This document shows, piece by piece, positions 36,107 through 46,484 of a stretch of 64,000 bases of DNA; the first letter of the stretch is position 1, and each line of letters starts with the position of its first letter. Location of the stretch: assembly GCF_016864555.1 (NCBI RefSeq), contig NZ_CP044011.1, positions 2,933,501-2,997,500 on the forward strand. The letters are read 5' to 3'. The position numbers were made by a program, and so were the translations under genes. The notes under the pieces are model-generated. The model was not told the DNA's origin, made no database searches, and worked only from the letters and a program-made list of their open reading frames with translations. Source of the DNA: Sinorhizobium sp. BG8. Lineage in GTDB: Bacteria > Pseudomonadota > Alphaproteobacteria > Rhizobiales > Rhizobiaceae.

Positions 36107-36733
36107 TTACTGCTGCTTGGCGGCCTTCTGGGCCTCTTCCAGCTTCTTGCGGGCTTCTTCTGCCTTCTTCTGCATTTCTTCCTGCAGCAGGCGCTGGCGC
36201 TCCTGCAGCTTCGACTGCTCGATCGGCTCGCCGTCGAATGCGCCGGTGAAGCCTTCAAGCGACATCTTGATCGGGTTCGGCGCGCGCTGGAAGTTGACCG
36301 ACGTGAAGACGACCTCGCTGCCCTTCTTGAGACTTGCGATCATCTGGTCGCTCAGCGCGACTTCGGCAACGCACTTGTCGGGCATGCAGATCGCGTAGTC
36401 GAGCTTCGTGCCCTTGCCGCCATCGATCTGCATCTGGATGCCCGGAGGCAGGAGGCGTGCGCTCGGTACCGAAACCTGCATCACCTTGCGGTTCACCTTG
36501 CCCTCGACAACGATGAGGCCAACGGCGGTGATCAGCTGACCACTGTTCGCGGTAATGAGGTTCTGGACGATGCAGACGTCATTGTCTTCCTGTTTGGTGC
36601 AGACCTTGAACCAGCCCTGTGGTGCCCTGTTTGCCTGCTGGGCGAACGAAGCCGTAGGCATTGCACCGGCAGCCACGGAAAGGGTGAATGCGGAAAGCAT
36701 TGCACGCGTGGTAAATTTCGATTTGAAGATCAT
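36107..36733 (-). CDS. Invasion associated locus B (IalB) family protein
   Basis: 208 residues from ATG 36733; the frame is open to 36949. Signal peptide ends A-S-F-A-Q. The IalB domain (about 35-165) has G-W-F-K-V-C-T-K, the paired Cys of C-I-V-Q-N and C-M-P-D-K-C likely forming disulfides, and the L-P-P-G-I-Q-M-Q-I-D strand. After it comes a charged 35-residue tail rich in Gln, Glu, Lys and Ala that should form a coiled coil and lies outside the usual domain. Periplasmic. In Bartonella IalB affects erythrocyte invasion; in rhizobia its role is not known. Confidence 0.87.
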   Translation of the reverse strand: MIFKSKFTTRAMLSAFTLSVAAGAMPTASFAQQANRAPQGWFKVCTKQEDNDVCIVQNLITANSGQLITAVGLIVVEGKVNRKVMQVSVPSARLLPPGIQMQIDGGKGTKLDYAICMPDKCVAEVALSDQMIASLKKGSEVVFTSVNFQRAPNPIKMSLEGFTGAFDGEPIEQSKLQERQRLLQEEMQKKAEEARKKLEEAQKAAKQQ

Positions 36734-36999
36734 AACGAGTTCCGTCTCCTGAATTCCGGTGGCGGAGCGATTGCATCGCCCTGGATTGTTTCGGTCTGCC
36801 GTGCGCTCTCCTGTCGGCGAATTGAGGCATTTGCATGACCCGTCTTCGGGTACTCCTGTTACAATGGGGCGCGGCGGATATCCAGCCTTTCCTTCATGTT
36901 TTCGACCATGACGCGCATTATTGCGGATTGCCGGCATTGGTTTTTCCAATCAGCATAAGGTACCAACGGGAATCATGCGAAGTCTGAGGAGATGATGCC

Positions 37000-38835
37000 T
37001 TGCGGATGATTCTGCCGGCCTGTCTGGCCGCCTTTCTCGTCGTTCCTGCCCTCCCGGCCTGGTCGGCGCCCGTTCACGGCATCGCGATGCATGGCGAGCC
37101 CGCGCTTCCCTCGAACTATGCGCACTTTCCCTACGTGAATCCTGACGTGATCAAGGGTGGACGCATCGCCTATGGCGTCGTCGGAACGTTCGACAACCTC
37201 AATCCCTTCATTCTGAAAAGCATGCGCACGACCGCGCGCGGCATGTGGGATCCGGAGTTCGGCAACCTCGTCTACGAATCACTCATGCAGCGCTCGCGCG
37301 ACGAGCCCTTCTCGATGTACGGCCTGCTGGCGGAGACGGTCGAGTGGGACGACGAACGGAGCTTCATCCAGTTCAACCTCAATCCCAAGGCGCGCTGGGC
37401 GGACGGCCAGCCTGTGACCGCCGAGGATGTCATTTTTACCTTCGCGCTCCTGCGTGACAAAGGCCGGGCCCCCTTCAGCCGGCGGCTGGAGGTCGTTGAA
37501 ACGATGGAGAAGGTGGGAGCAAATAGCGTCCGCTTCACGTTCAATGACAAGGCAGACCGGGAGACTCCCCTGCTTCTGGCGCTGTCTCCCGTATTGCCAA
37601 AGCATGCGATAGATCCGGAGAAATTCGACCGGACCACGCTTGAACAGCCTGTCGGTTCGGGCCCCTACCGGGTCCAGGAGGTCAAGCCGGGGGAACGGAT
37701 CGTCTTCCAGCGCAACCCGGATTACTGGGGCAAGGAGCTCCCTTCCAAGATTGGCTTCGACAACTACGACGAGATCTCGGTGGAGTATTTCCTTCAGGAG
37801 AGCACGCTCTTCGAGGCCTTCAAGAAGGGCGAAATCGATGTCTACCAGGAGGGCAACCCCACCAAATGGGCGCGCGGCTACAATTTTCCGGCGGTCATGT
37901 CCGGCGCCGTGATCAAGGATTCCTTCAAGCCGAAGGTACCATCGGGAATGCTGGGTTTTGTTTTCAATACCCGCCGGGACATGTTCAGGGATCCTCGCGT
38001 CCGCAAGGGGCTCACCCTTGCCTTCGATTTCCAGTGGGTGAACAGGAATCTGTTCGAGAACGCCTACAAGCGGACGGAGAGCTATTGGCAGAATTCCGAC
38101 CTGTCGTCGCTTGGTATCCCTGCGGACGAACGCGAGAAGGCAGTTCTCGGCCCCACCATCTCACGAATCGACGCCCCCTTGTTGGACGGCAGCTATCGTT
38201 TTCCGGTCACGGATGGTTCGGGGCGTGATCGCAAGGTTTTGCGCCAATCCGTTGACCTGTTGCGTGAGGCTGGATTCGCCATCAAGGACGGCCGGATGCT
38301 CGACCCGTCGGGCAAGCCGCTCGCATTCGAGATCATGACGCAGAATGCGGACCAGGAGAAACTCGCGCTCGCCTACCAGCGTTTCCTGGCAGCGCTCGGG
38401 ATTCGAGTCTCGGTCCGCACGGTCGATGATTCGCAGTATCAGAGCCGGACGCAGACATTCGACTACGACGTCGTCATCAAGGCGTACCCATCCTCGCTTT
38501 CGCCGGGCATAGAACAGGTGAATTTCTGGGGCACGAGCACGCGCGACCGCGAGGGGAGTTCCAACTTTGCCGGCGTTGCGGATCCCGATGTCGACAGGAT
38601 CGTCAATGCCATCATGGCATCGAGGAGCGTTGAAGATTTCCGGGCTGCGGTCAGGGCGCACGATCGGATGCTGCGGTCCCAGAGCTACGTCGTACCGCTT
38701 TACCATCTGGGCGAACAGTGGATTGCCCGGCAGAAGCACATCGGCCGCCCGGACGCCCTTCCGCTCTATGGTTATCAACTGCCCGTCTGGTGGGATGAGC
38801 GCGTCCAGGGAGACGGCGCCAACATAAAGCCGTGA
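37000..38835 (+). CDS. Oligopeptide-type ABC transporter substrate-binding protein
   Basis: 611 residues. Start TTG 37000 fits the GAGGAG ribosome site (8 bases); ATG 37006 is the alternative. Signal peptide ends P-A-W-S-A. The family 5 solute-binding fold shows F-D-N-L-N-P-F near the start, the A-R-W-A-D-G-Q-P-V-T-A-E-D-V-I-F-T motif, and G-S-G-P-Y-R-V. It resembles the YejA-like group that binds peptides or microcin C-like molecules. No permease or ATPase gene is adjacent; it follows ialB divergently and precedes the FrnE-like gene. Periplasmic. The 266-base gap to ialB holds both promoters. Confidence 0.87.
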   Translation: MRMILPACLAAFLVVPALPAWSAPVHGIAMHGEPALPSNYAHFPYVNPDVIKGGRIAYGVVGTFDNLNPFILKSMRTTARGMWDPEFGNLVYESLMQRSRDEPFSMYGLLAETVEWDDERSFIQFNLNPKARWADGQPVTAEDVIFTFALLRDKGRAPFSRRLEVVETMEKVGANSVRFTFNDKADRETPLLLALSPVLPKHAIDPEKFDRTTLEQPVGSGPYRVQEVKPGERIVFQRNPDYWGKELPSKIGFDNYDEISVEYFLQESTLFEAFKKGEIDVYQEGNPTKWARGYNFPAVMSGAVIKDSFKPKVPSGMLGFVFNTRRDMFRDPRVRKGLTLAFDFQWVNRNLFENAYKRTESYWQNSDLSSLGIPADEREKAVLGPTISRIDAPLLDGSYRFPVTDGSGRDRKVLRQSVDLLREAGFAIKDGRMLDPSGKPLAFEIMTQNADQEKLALAYQRFLAALGIRVSVRTVDDSQYQSRTQTFDYDVVIKAYPSSLSPGIEQVNFWGTSTRDREGSSNFAGVADPDVDRIVNAIMASRSVEDFRAAVRAHDRMLRSQSYVVPLYHLGEQWIARQKHIGRPDALPLYGYQLPVWWDERVQGDGANIKP

Positions 38836-38925
38836 TGGGCAGGCATCACCTATTGAAGCGGAGCCTTGGCCCCCTTATGTCGCGAGGATAGTCGGCTTTG
38901 GCCGGCAACATGGAGGACGGTCGAT

Positions 38926-39597
38926 ATGGAAACCCTTACGATCGATGTTGTTTCCGACGTGGTGTGCCCCTGGTGCTACCTCGGAAAGAAGAGGCTGGAC
39001 AAGGCGCTCGACACGCTCTCCGACGAACTGTCTGTTGCCGTCACATATCGTCCATACCAGCTAGACCCCGATCTGCCGCCGCAGGGAGTCGACCACAAGC
39101 GACACCTCGCCGCGAAGCTCGGTGGCCAGACGGCAGTCGACCGGGCGCACGACCACCTGACCGCACTCGGACAGGAAATCGGCATAGACTTTGATTTCGA
39201 CGCGGTTGCGATCAGTCCCAATACGCTGGATGCGCATCGTCTCATGCGCTGGGCGATGATCGAGGGGCCGGAAGTCCAGAGCAAGGTCTCCTCGGCCCTC
39301 TTCAAGGCCTATTTCGAGGAGGGGCGCAACATCGGGGACCGCGCGACGCTCCTCGACATTTCGGAACAGACGGGCATGGACCGCGCCGTCGTATGCGCAC
39401 TCTTTTCGGCCGGCGCCGATGTCGCTTCGGTGAAGGAGGAAATCAAGCTCGCCCGCGACATGGGCGTTACCGGCGTGCCCTGCTTCATTGTCGATAACAA
39501 GTATGCCGTTGTCGGCGCCCAGTCGGTAGACGTTCTGACGGGAGCCCTGCGCGAGATCGCCGCGCTGAAACAGCAGGAAAACTCCGCCGTCGAGTGA
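38926..39597 (+). CDS. FrnE-like DsbA family oxidoreductase
   Basis: 223 residues from ATG 38926 with GGAGGA upstream; the frame is open from 38866. No signal peptide, so cytoplasmic. Thioredoxin fold with a helical insertion; active site C14-P-W-C17 in D-V-V-C-P-W-C-Y-L-G, and the cis-Pro loop G-V-T-G-V-P-C-F. The group includes 2-hydroxychromene-2-carboxylate isomerase relatives and FrnE-type disulfide isomerases. It converges with mfd across about 60 bases. Confidence 0.87.
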   Translation: METLTIDVVSDVVCPWCYLGKKRLDKALDTLSDELSVAVTYRPYQLDPDLPPQGVDHKRHLAAKLGGQTAVDRAHDHLTALGQEIGIDFDFDAVAISPNTLDAHRLMRWAMIEGPEVQSKVSSALFKAYFEEGRNIGDRATLLDISEQTGMDRAVVCALFSAGADVASVKEEIKLARDMGVTGVPCFIVDNKYAVVGAQSVDVLTGALREIAALKQQENSAVE

Positions 39598-39656
39598 CAG
39601 GCTGCCTGGCCGCCAACTGGCCCCGCAGTCTCCCTTCTCCCCTTAAACTGGCCCTC

Positions 39657-42600
39657 TCAGCTGGCTTGCTTTGCGAGTGCCGCAAGCTGGGTCATTACCA
39701 CAGCCGCACCGGAGAGGCGCTTTTCCGGCGTCGGGTAGTCCCGGGCCAGGAATAGGCTCTGGTCTGGCCTGATCTTGGCAAGCGTACCCTGCTTCGCGAT
39801 GTATCCGACGAGAGCCGCCGGGTTCGGGAACTCCTTGTTGCGAAACTGGACCACGACGCCCTTCGGCCCCGCATCGAGCTTCTCGACGTTGGCAACGCGG
39901 CAGAGCGACTTGATGTAGACGATCTTCAGGAGGTGCTGAACTTCGATCGGCAGCGGGCCGAATCGGTCGATCAGCTCGGCGCCGAAGGCATCGATGTCTG
40001 AGAGTTCGGTGATTTCGCCAAGCCTGCGGTAGAGACCGAGGCGAAGGTGCAGGTCCGGCACATACTCGTCCGGAATCATCACCGGCGTGCCGACCGCGAT
40101 CTGCGGTGACCAGCCGCTATCGGCGATTTCCTCGTCGCCCTTGATCTCCGCAACGGCTTCCTCGAGCATCTGCTGGTAGAGCTCGAAACCCACTTCCTTG
40201 ATATGGCCTGACTGCTCTTCGCCGAGAAGGTTGCCGGCGCCTCGGATATCGAGGTCATGGCTCGCGAGCTGGAAGCCGGCGCCAAGCGTATCGAGCGACT
40301 GCAGCACCTTGAGGCGCCGTTCCGCCGTTCCGGTGAGCTTCTTGTTCACAGGCAGGGTGAAGAGCGCGAAGGCCCGGACTTTCGAGCGCCCGACTCGTCC
40401 GCGCAGCTGGTAGAGCTGGGCAAGGCCGAACATGTCGGCACGATGGATGATCATCGTATTGGCGGTAGGTACGTCGAGACCGGATTCGACGATGGTGGTC
40501 GACAGCAGGACGTCATAGCGGCCTTCGTAGAAGGCATTCATGATGTCCTCGAGTTCCGTTGCCGGCATCTGCCCGTGGGCGACCGCGACCTTCAGCTCCG
40601 GTACGTCCTGTCGCAGGAAATCATGAATTTCGGAAAGGTCGCTGAGCCGTGGGCAGACATAGAAACTCTGCCCGCCGCGATAATGTTCGCGCATCAGGGT
40701 TTCGCGGATGACAAGCGGATCGAACGGCGAGATGAAGGTCCTCACGGCCATGCGGTCGACAGGAGGCGTCGTGATCAGCGAGAGTTCACGTACGCCCGTC
40801 ATGGCGAGCTGCAGCGTACGCGGGATGGGCGTCGCCGACAGCGTCAGCACATGCACGTCGCTCTTCAGTTCCTTGAGGCGTTCCTTGTGCTTCACGCCGA
40901 AATGCTGCTCCTCGTCGATGATCAATAGGCCGAGATTGGCGAACTTGATCGAACTTCCGAGAAGGGCATGTGTCCCGACCACGATGTCGGTCTTGCCGTC
41001 GGACACTTCCTTCTTGGTCAGGGCAAGGTCTTTCGACCCCACCAGGCGGGACGCCTGCTGGATACGGATGGGAAGTCCCCTGAAGCGATCCGAAAAGGTC
41101 TTGAAATGCTGGCGGGACAACAAGGTCGTCGGAACGACCACGGCGACCTGTACGCCGTTCATGGCGGCGATGAAGGCGGCACGCAGGGCAACCTCGGTCT
41201 TCCCGAAGCCGACGTCACCACAGACGAGACGGTCCATCGGCCTTCCCGCGCCAAGGTCGTCGCGGACCGCGTCGATGGCATTTGACTGGTCCTCGGTCTC
41301 GTCATAGGGAAAGCGCGCGGCAAATTCGTCATAGACGCCGTCTGGGGCAGCCAGGACGGGCGCATGCCGCACCAGTCGGGCGGCGGCGATCTGGATGAGA
41401 CCGTTGGCCATGTCCAGAAGGCGCTTCTTGAGTTTTGCCTTGCGCGCCTGCCAGGCGACGCCGCCGAGCTTGTCGAGGATCGCGTCCGTGCCCTCGGAAC
41501 CGTACCGGGACAGAAGGTCGATGTTTTCGACCGGCAAGAAGAGCTTCGCATCGTCGGCATAGACGAGCTCTAGGCAGGCGTGCGGTGCTCCCGCGGCTTC
41601 GATGGTGCGCAATCCCACGAAACGACCGATACCGTGCTCCGCATGCACGACGATCGACCCTTCATCAAGACCGGCAACCTCGGTGATGAAATCGGCTCCG
41701 CGCTTGCGACGTTTCGAACGCCTCACCATGCGGTCGCCGAGAATGTCCTGCTCACCGATGACGACGATGTTGCCGGTCTCGAAGCCGCTCTCGAGACTGA
41801 GGACTGTAGAACCCGCCTCACCCGGCTTGAGCTTCAGAAGGTCAGAAAGCTTGGCAACCGGAACGATATTGCCGAGGCCATGTTCCGCGAGCACCTGGAG
41901 CAGGCGGTCGAGCGAGCCTTCCGACCATCCGCTGACGAGGACCTTGTCGCCGCGGGCGCGGCGGTCGGCGATATGCTTGACCGCGAGATCGAATACGTTG
42001 ATGCGATCCTGTCCGCTCTCTGCCTCACCTGCGGAACGCGCCCAGCGAGTGCCCTGGCGGGCCTCGATGGTAACGACCTGTCGCGCCTCTCCCTCATGCT
42101 CGTTGAAGGGCGAGAACCGAACCGCCGAGTGCTGCTCGAGCATGGCCGCAAAACGCTCGCCATCGAGGTAGAGTTGCCCGGGCGGGACCGGCTTATAGGG
42201 GGCCGCCTGGGCCATCTGACCCTTGGTCGGGTTCATCGCGCTCCGTCGGGCCTCGTAGTAGTCCGAAACCAGCTTGGAACGTTCGGCGGCGGCTTCGCGC
42301 GCCGTGTGGTCGGTCACGATCCTGAAGCCCTGCAGATAGTCGAAGGTTGTTTCAAGGTCGTCGTAGAACAGAGGCAGCCAATGCTCCATGCCGGCATAGC
42401 GTCGCCCTTCGGAGACAGCCTGATAGAGCGCATCGTCCCGCGTGGCAGCGCCGAAGAGCGCGAGGTAGCGCGTGCGAAACTGGCTGATTGTATCAGGAGT
42501 AAGGCTCACCTCGCTCATCGGGTTCAAGTCGAGCGAGCGCGCCTGGCCGGTCGTCCTCTGGCTGGCAGGGTCGAAGTAGCGGATGCTTTCCAGCGTATCG

Positions 42601-43169
42601 CCGAAAAAGTCGAGACGGACCGGCTCCTGGCCGCCGGGGACGAAGACATCCAGTATTCCGCCGCGCACGGCATATTCACCGACTTCCCGAACAGTCGGAA
42701 CGCGGTCGAAGCCGTTGCGCTCCAGCCTCGAGGCGATGTCATCCATCCGTATCTGGTTGCCGGGCCTTGCGGAGAAGGCGAGGCTCTCGATGACCGGCCG
42801 GGGCGGCAGTTTCTGCAGCATGGCATTGACCGTTACGAGGACGATCGCCGCATGCGGCTTGCGGCTGTGAGCGATCAGCGCCGAAAGTGCTGCAAGGCGC
42901 CGAGCGGACGTGTCCGCGCTCGGAGAAACCCGGTCGTATGGCAGGCAGTCCCAACCCGGCAGCGTCAATACCGGGATCTCGGGTGCGGCAAAGCCGAGCA
43001 TTTGCTCCATGTCCGCAATGCGCTGTCCGTCAGACATGACGTAGGCGACCGGACCCACTTTGCGTGCCAGCTCGGCAAGAAGGAACGGTTCGAGGCCGGA
43101 AGGTACTGAGCCGACGGTGAGCGGCCGGTCCGCACCGCCGAGCTTTGCAGGATCGAACCCCGGAATCAT
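39657..43169 (-). CDS. mfd: Transcription-repair coupling factor
   Basis: 1170 residues from ATG 43169. Removes stalled RNA polymerase and recruits UvrA. The order is UvrB-homology module (about 1-380), RNA-polymerase-interacting domain (G-S-I-V-V-H-A-E-H-G-I-G-R-F-V-G, near 520), SF2 translocase with Walker A G-D-V-G-F-G-K-T-E and D-E-E-Q-H-F-G-V, the RecG-like motif Y-Q-L-R-G-R-V-G-R-S, and the C-terminal regulatory domain. The start overlaps the sdhE stop (ATGA), so they are coupled. Confidence 0.95.
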   Translation of the reverse strand: MIPGFDPAKLGGADRPLTVGSVPSGLEPFLLAELARKVGPVAYVMSDGQRIADMEQMLGFAAPEIPVLTLPGWDCLPYDRVSPSADTSARRLAALSALIAHSRKPHAAIVLVTVNAMLQKLPPRPVIESLAFSARPGNQIRMDDIASRLERNGFDRVPTVREVGEYAVRGGILDVFVPGGQEPVRLDFFGDTLESIRYFDPASQRTTGQARSLDLNPMSEVSLTPDTISQFRTRYLALFGAATRDDALYQAVSEGRRYAGMEHWLPLFYDDLETTFDYLQGFRIVTDHTAREAAAERSKLVSDYYEARRSAMNPTKGQMAQAAPYKPVPPGQLYLDGERFAAMLEQHSAVRFSPFNEHEGEARQVVTIEARQGTRWARSAGEAESGQDRINVFDLAVKHIADRRARGDKVLVSGWSEGSLDRLLQVLAEHGLGNIVPVAKLSDLLKLKPGEAGSTVLSLESGFETGNIVVIGEQDILGDRMVRRSKRRKRGADFITEVAGLDEGSIVVHAEHGIGRFVGLRTIEAAGAPHACLELVYADDAKLFLPVENIDLLSRYGSEGTDAILDKLGGVAWQARKAKLKKRLLDMANGLIQIAAARLVRHAPVLAAPDGVYDEFAARFPYDETEDQSNAIDAVRDDLGAGRPMDRLVCGDVGFGKTEVALRAAFIAAMNGVQVAVVVPTTLLSRQHFKTFSDRFRGLPIRIQQASRLVGSKDLALTKKEVSDGKTDIVVGTHALLGSSIKFANLGLLIIDEEQHFGVKHKERLKELKSDVHVLTLSATPIPRTLQLAMTGVRELSLITTPPVDRMAVRTFISPFDPLVIRETLMREHYRGGQSFYVCPRLSDLSEIHDFLRQDVPELKVAVAHGQMPATELEDIMNAFYEGRYDVLLSTTIVESGLDVPTANTMIIHRADMFGLAQLYQLRGRVGRSKVRAFALFTLPVNKKLTGTAERRLKVLQSLDTLGAGFQLASHDLDIRGAGNLLGEEQSGHIKEVGFELYQQMLEEAVAEIKGDEEIADSGWSPQIAVGTPVMIPDEYVPDLHLRLGLYRRLGEITELSDIDAFGAELIDRFGPLPIEVQHLLKIVYIKSLCRVANVEKLDAGPKGVVVQFRNKEFPNPAALVGYIAKQGTLAKIRPDQSLFLARDYPTPEKRLSGAAVVMTQLAALAKQAS

Positions 43170-43483
43170 GCCAGCCGCTCTTCCCGGTTGAGAATAGTGG
43201 GGCCGAAGTCGGGCGTGTATGCCGCTATCCGCGGAAAGAGACCCGTGCGGAACTGTTCGGGGACCGGCTTCTCGCCCGTCACCCATTTGATCAGGTCCGC
43301 GTCCTCCTCGCTCATGATCAATTCGAGTTCGTCGAGCTGTGCGTCTGTCAGTGAAGCGATCTCGGCATCGGCAAATGCGCCCAGCACGAGATCCATCTCC
43401 CTTATGCCCCTGTGCCAGCAGCGGAAAAGTATCCGCTTGCGGCGCGGATCGATTTCGGCGCTCGAGCGCTTGGAACCTGTCAT
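43166..43483 (-). CDS. sdhE: Succinate dehydrogenase assembly factor SdhE (FAD assembly factor)
   Basis: 105 residues. Helps covalent attachment of FAD to SdhA. The DUF339 signature is present: R-R-K-R-I-L-F-R-C-W-H-R-G-I-R-E-M-D-L-V-L-G (human and bacterial homologues have the R-G-x-x-E-M-D core), then L-I-K-W-V-T-G. Coupled to mfd by a 4-base overlap, and divergent from recG across 155 bases; this mfd/sdhE/recG arrangement recurs in Rhizobiales. Confidence 0.93.
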   Translation of the reverse strand: MTGSKRSSAEIDPRRKRILFRCWHRGIREMDLVLGAFADAEIASLTDAQLDELELIMSEEDADLIKWVTGEKPVPEQFRTGLFPRIAAYTPDFGPTILNREERLA

Positions 43484-43638
43484 GGCCTACTACCTTCCCA
43501 GCGCCGGTAAATCGGGTTCCCTTTCAAGGCGATAGGGTGGAACGTGGAGCATACGGCGCAAACTGCCGCTTCTATAGACCGATGAACGTCCATTGTCAGC
43601 CTTGCCAAAGCACGATTCTCCGGCGCATTTTGCGATCC

Positions 43639-45743
43639 ATGCGTCCCGCCGTTCTCGACCCCCTTTTTGCCTCGCTGTCCGCGCTTCCCGGAATCGGTCC
43701 GAAGCTGGGAGAGCTTTTTGCCAAGCTTCTCGGTCAGGAGGATATCGAGGACTGCCGTGTCGTGGACCTTGTTTTCCATCGGCCGCACGGGCTCATCGAC
43801 CGCCGCCGCCAGCCCGGGATCGCCCATGCACCGCAGGGCATGATCGTCACAATCAAGGGCGCGTCGACCGTCATCAGCCTCCGCCGCGCGGCAAGGCTAG
43901 CGTGCCCTACCGGGTGTTCGTCCATGACGAGACCGGAGAACTCGCCCTCACCTTTTTCCGGGCCAAGGGAAACTGGCTGGAAAAGGCCCTCCCGATCGAT
44001 GCGGAAATTCTCGTGAGCGGCAAGGTCGACTGGTTCAACGGACGTCCCTCGATGGTCCATCCGGATTACATGGTCCGCATGGACGAGGCGGAAAACCTGC
44101 CTCTGGTCGAACCGGTGTACGGTTTGACGGCGGGTCTCTCGCCACGGGTGCTGCGAAAGGCGATCGAGGCGGCCGTCGCCCGCATGCCCGAACTTCCCGA
44201 GTGGATCGACGCCGCGCTTCTCGACCGACAGGGATTCGAGGCGGTCGCGTCAGCATTCCGCAGGCTCCACGATCCTCGCGACGAGACCGACCTCGACCCG
44301 CAGGCGCCCGCGCGCCGCAGGCTCGCCTACGACGAATTCCTGGCGGGGCAGATCTCGCTCGCGCTCGTTCGCCAGCGCCTGCGCAAGGTCGCCGGGCGTC
44401 CCGTGCGTGCAACTGGCGAGCTAACGCGACCGGTCATCCGTGCCATGCCTTTCTCCCTGACCAACAGCCAGTCGGTGGCGGTCGACGAAATCCTGAAAGA
44501 CATGGCGAACGACCAGCGCATGCTGCGTCTGCTCCAGGGGGACGTCGGAGCCGGCAAGACCGCGGTCGCCCTCATGGCGATGCTGGCCGCGGTGGAATCG
44601 GGAGGACAGGCCGTCCTCATGGCGCCGACGGAGATACTTGCCCGTCAGCACTTCGCGACACTCTCGAAAATGGCCGCACCCGCCGGGATCACGATCGACG
44701 TTCTGACCGGTCGCACGAAGGGTCGGGAGCGGGAAGCGATCCTGGAGCGGATCGCCTCGGGCGAAACGCAGATCGTCATCGGCACTCACGCCCTGTTTCA
44801 GGAATCCGTCGCCTACCGGGACCTCGTCCTGGCGGTCGTCGACGAACAGCATCGCTTCGGCGTCCACCAGAGGCTGAGGCTGACAGCAAAGGGAATCTCG
44901 CCGCATATGCTGGTCATGACGGCAACCCCTATCCCGCGCACCCTCGTCCTTGCGGCATTCGGGGACATGGACGTGTCGAAGCTCACGGAGAAGCCCGCGG
45001 GAAGGAAGCCGATACAAACAATCACGGTGTCTTCGGAGCGCACCGGTGAGATTGTCGACAGGCTGAAGGCCGCGCTTGCAGAAGGGAAGAAGGCCTACTG
45101 GATTTGCCCGCTCGTGGAGGAATCGGAAGAAACCGACCTGATGTCCGTGGAGGAACGCCATGCGACACTTCAGGCGGTGTTTGGTCCTGATGTCGGCCTC
45201 ATCCACGGGCGCATGTCCGGCCCGGACAAGGACGCGGCCATGCTGGCATTCAAGAACGGGGTGACGCGCCTCCTCGTCGCGACCACCGTCGTGGAGGTGG
45301 GCGTGGACGTGCCGGACGCTTCGATCATGGTCATCGAACATGCCGAGCGTTTCGGGCTGGCGCAGTTGCACCAGCTTCGCGGGCGGGTCGGACGCGGTGA
45401 GGAGAAATCGACCTGCATCCTGCTGTACAAGGGGCCTCTCAGCGAGACGGGCCGCGCGCGGCTGTCGATCCTCCGCGAGACGGAGGATGGATTCAGGATC
45501 GCAGAGGAAGACCTGAAGCTTCGAGGAGAAGGAGAGCTGCTCGGAACACGGCAATCGGGTACGCCGGGCTTCCTGATTGCAAGCCTGGAGGCCCATGGCG
45601 ATTTGCTGGAGATCGCGCGGAAGGACGCGGCCTATGTGGTCGAGCGGGACCCTGAGCTGTCGGGTGAGCGTGGAATGGCGCTGCGAACGCTGCTCTATCT
45701 CTACCGGCGCGATGAAGCGATCCGCTTCCTGCGGGCCGGGTGA
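43639..45743 (+). CDS. recG: ATP-dependent DNA helicase RecG, with a frameshift
   Basis: Start ATG 43639 (M-R-P-A-V-L-D-P-L-F). The first 75 residues run to Q-G-M-I-V-T-I-K-G; the rest continues in the next frame as R-V-D-R-H-Q-P-P-P-R-G-K. One base is missing about 43858-43862 (GGGCGCG where GGGCCGCG is expected). Restored, it gives 701 residues, the normal length. RecG reverses stalled forks. The wedge domain is followed by the SF2 core: G-D-V-G-A-G-K-T-A, D-E-Q-H-R-F-G-V, T-A-T-P-I-P-R-T-L, and Q-L-R-G-R-V-G-R-G. Confidence 0.92.
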
Positions 45744-45765
45744 AGCCGCGGACGTCGCTGCGACG

Positions 45766-46461
45766 CTACTTCTTCGATTTCTTCTTCTGTTTCTCGACGG
45801 TCGACAGCAGTGTCGCCGTTCTCTCCGGCGGTGTCACGAGACCGACGGAAATGATCAGCTTGGCCGCATCTTCCGTGGACATGTCCAGAAACACGATCTT
45901 TTCCCGCGGCACGAAGACCAGAAATCCGGCAGTCGGGACCGGTGTCGGCGGCAGGAAGCAGGCGACCATGTCGCGCCCCATCGAATCGAACTTCGAGGCC
46001 ACCTCACCCTTGGCGTCGGTCGCGATGAAGACGACGGACCAGAGGCCGGCGCTCGGATACTCGATGAGGCCGGCACGATTGAAGGAACTGCTCTTTTCCT
46101 TCAATGCGGTTTCGAAGATCTGCTTCAGGCTCTTGTAGATCGTGCGAACCAGCGGCGTGCGGTTGAGGATCGATTCTCCGAAGTTGACGATCGAGCGGCC
46201 GATAAGGTTCTTGCCGAGGAAACCGATCATCGTGATGACGACGATCGCGATCAGCAGACCGAAACCGGGTACTGCGAATTTGAGATAGCTTTCCGGGTTG
46301 TAGCGGTTCGGAATGTAGGGCTTCACCCAGCTGTCTGCCCAGTGGATGAATGTCCATGTGAGCCAGATGGTAATCGCGATCGGGGCGCAGATCACCAACC
46401 CGGTCAGGAAGTTGTTGCGAAGCCGCATCGCAACGGAAAGACGAGGAGTCGTGTCGGTCAT
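45766..46461 (-). CDS. DUF502 family membrane protein
   Basis: 231 residues. Two hydrophobic helices (about 15-38, L-V-I-C-A-P-I-A-I-T-I-W-L-T-W, and about 70-92) precede a soluble domain with the family pattern L-V-R-T-I-Y-K-S-L-K-Q-I-F-E-T and P-T-P-V-P-T-A-G-F-L-V-F-V-P. The tail is Lys-rich (K-Q-K-K-K-S-K-K). Function unknown in bacteria. It is 23 bases after the GNAT gene, at the end of the glmU-glmS run, and converges with recG. Confidence 0.85.
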   Translation of the reverse strand: MTDTTPRLSVAMRLRNNFLTGLVICAPIAITIWLTWTFIHWADSWVKPYIPNRYNPESYLKFAVPGFGLLIAIVVITMIGFLGKNLIGRSIVNFGESILNRTPLVRTIYKSLKQIFETALKEKSSSFNRAGLIEYPSAGLWSVVFIATDAKGEVASKFDSMGRDMVACFLPPTPVPTAGFLVFVPREKIVFLDMSTEDAAKLIISVGLVTPPERTATLLSTVEKQKKKSKK

Positions 46462-46484
46462 GGGGGATCCCGTTGCCGGCGGCG

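Noticed and set aside
41580-43109. A 509-codon open frame antisense to mfd
   Set aside because: Shadow of mfd, whose domains are complete.
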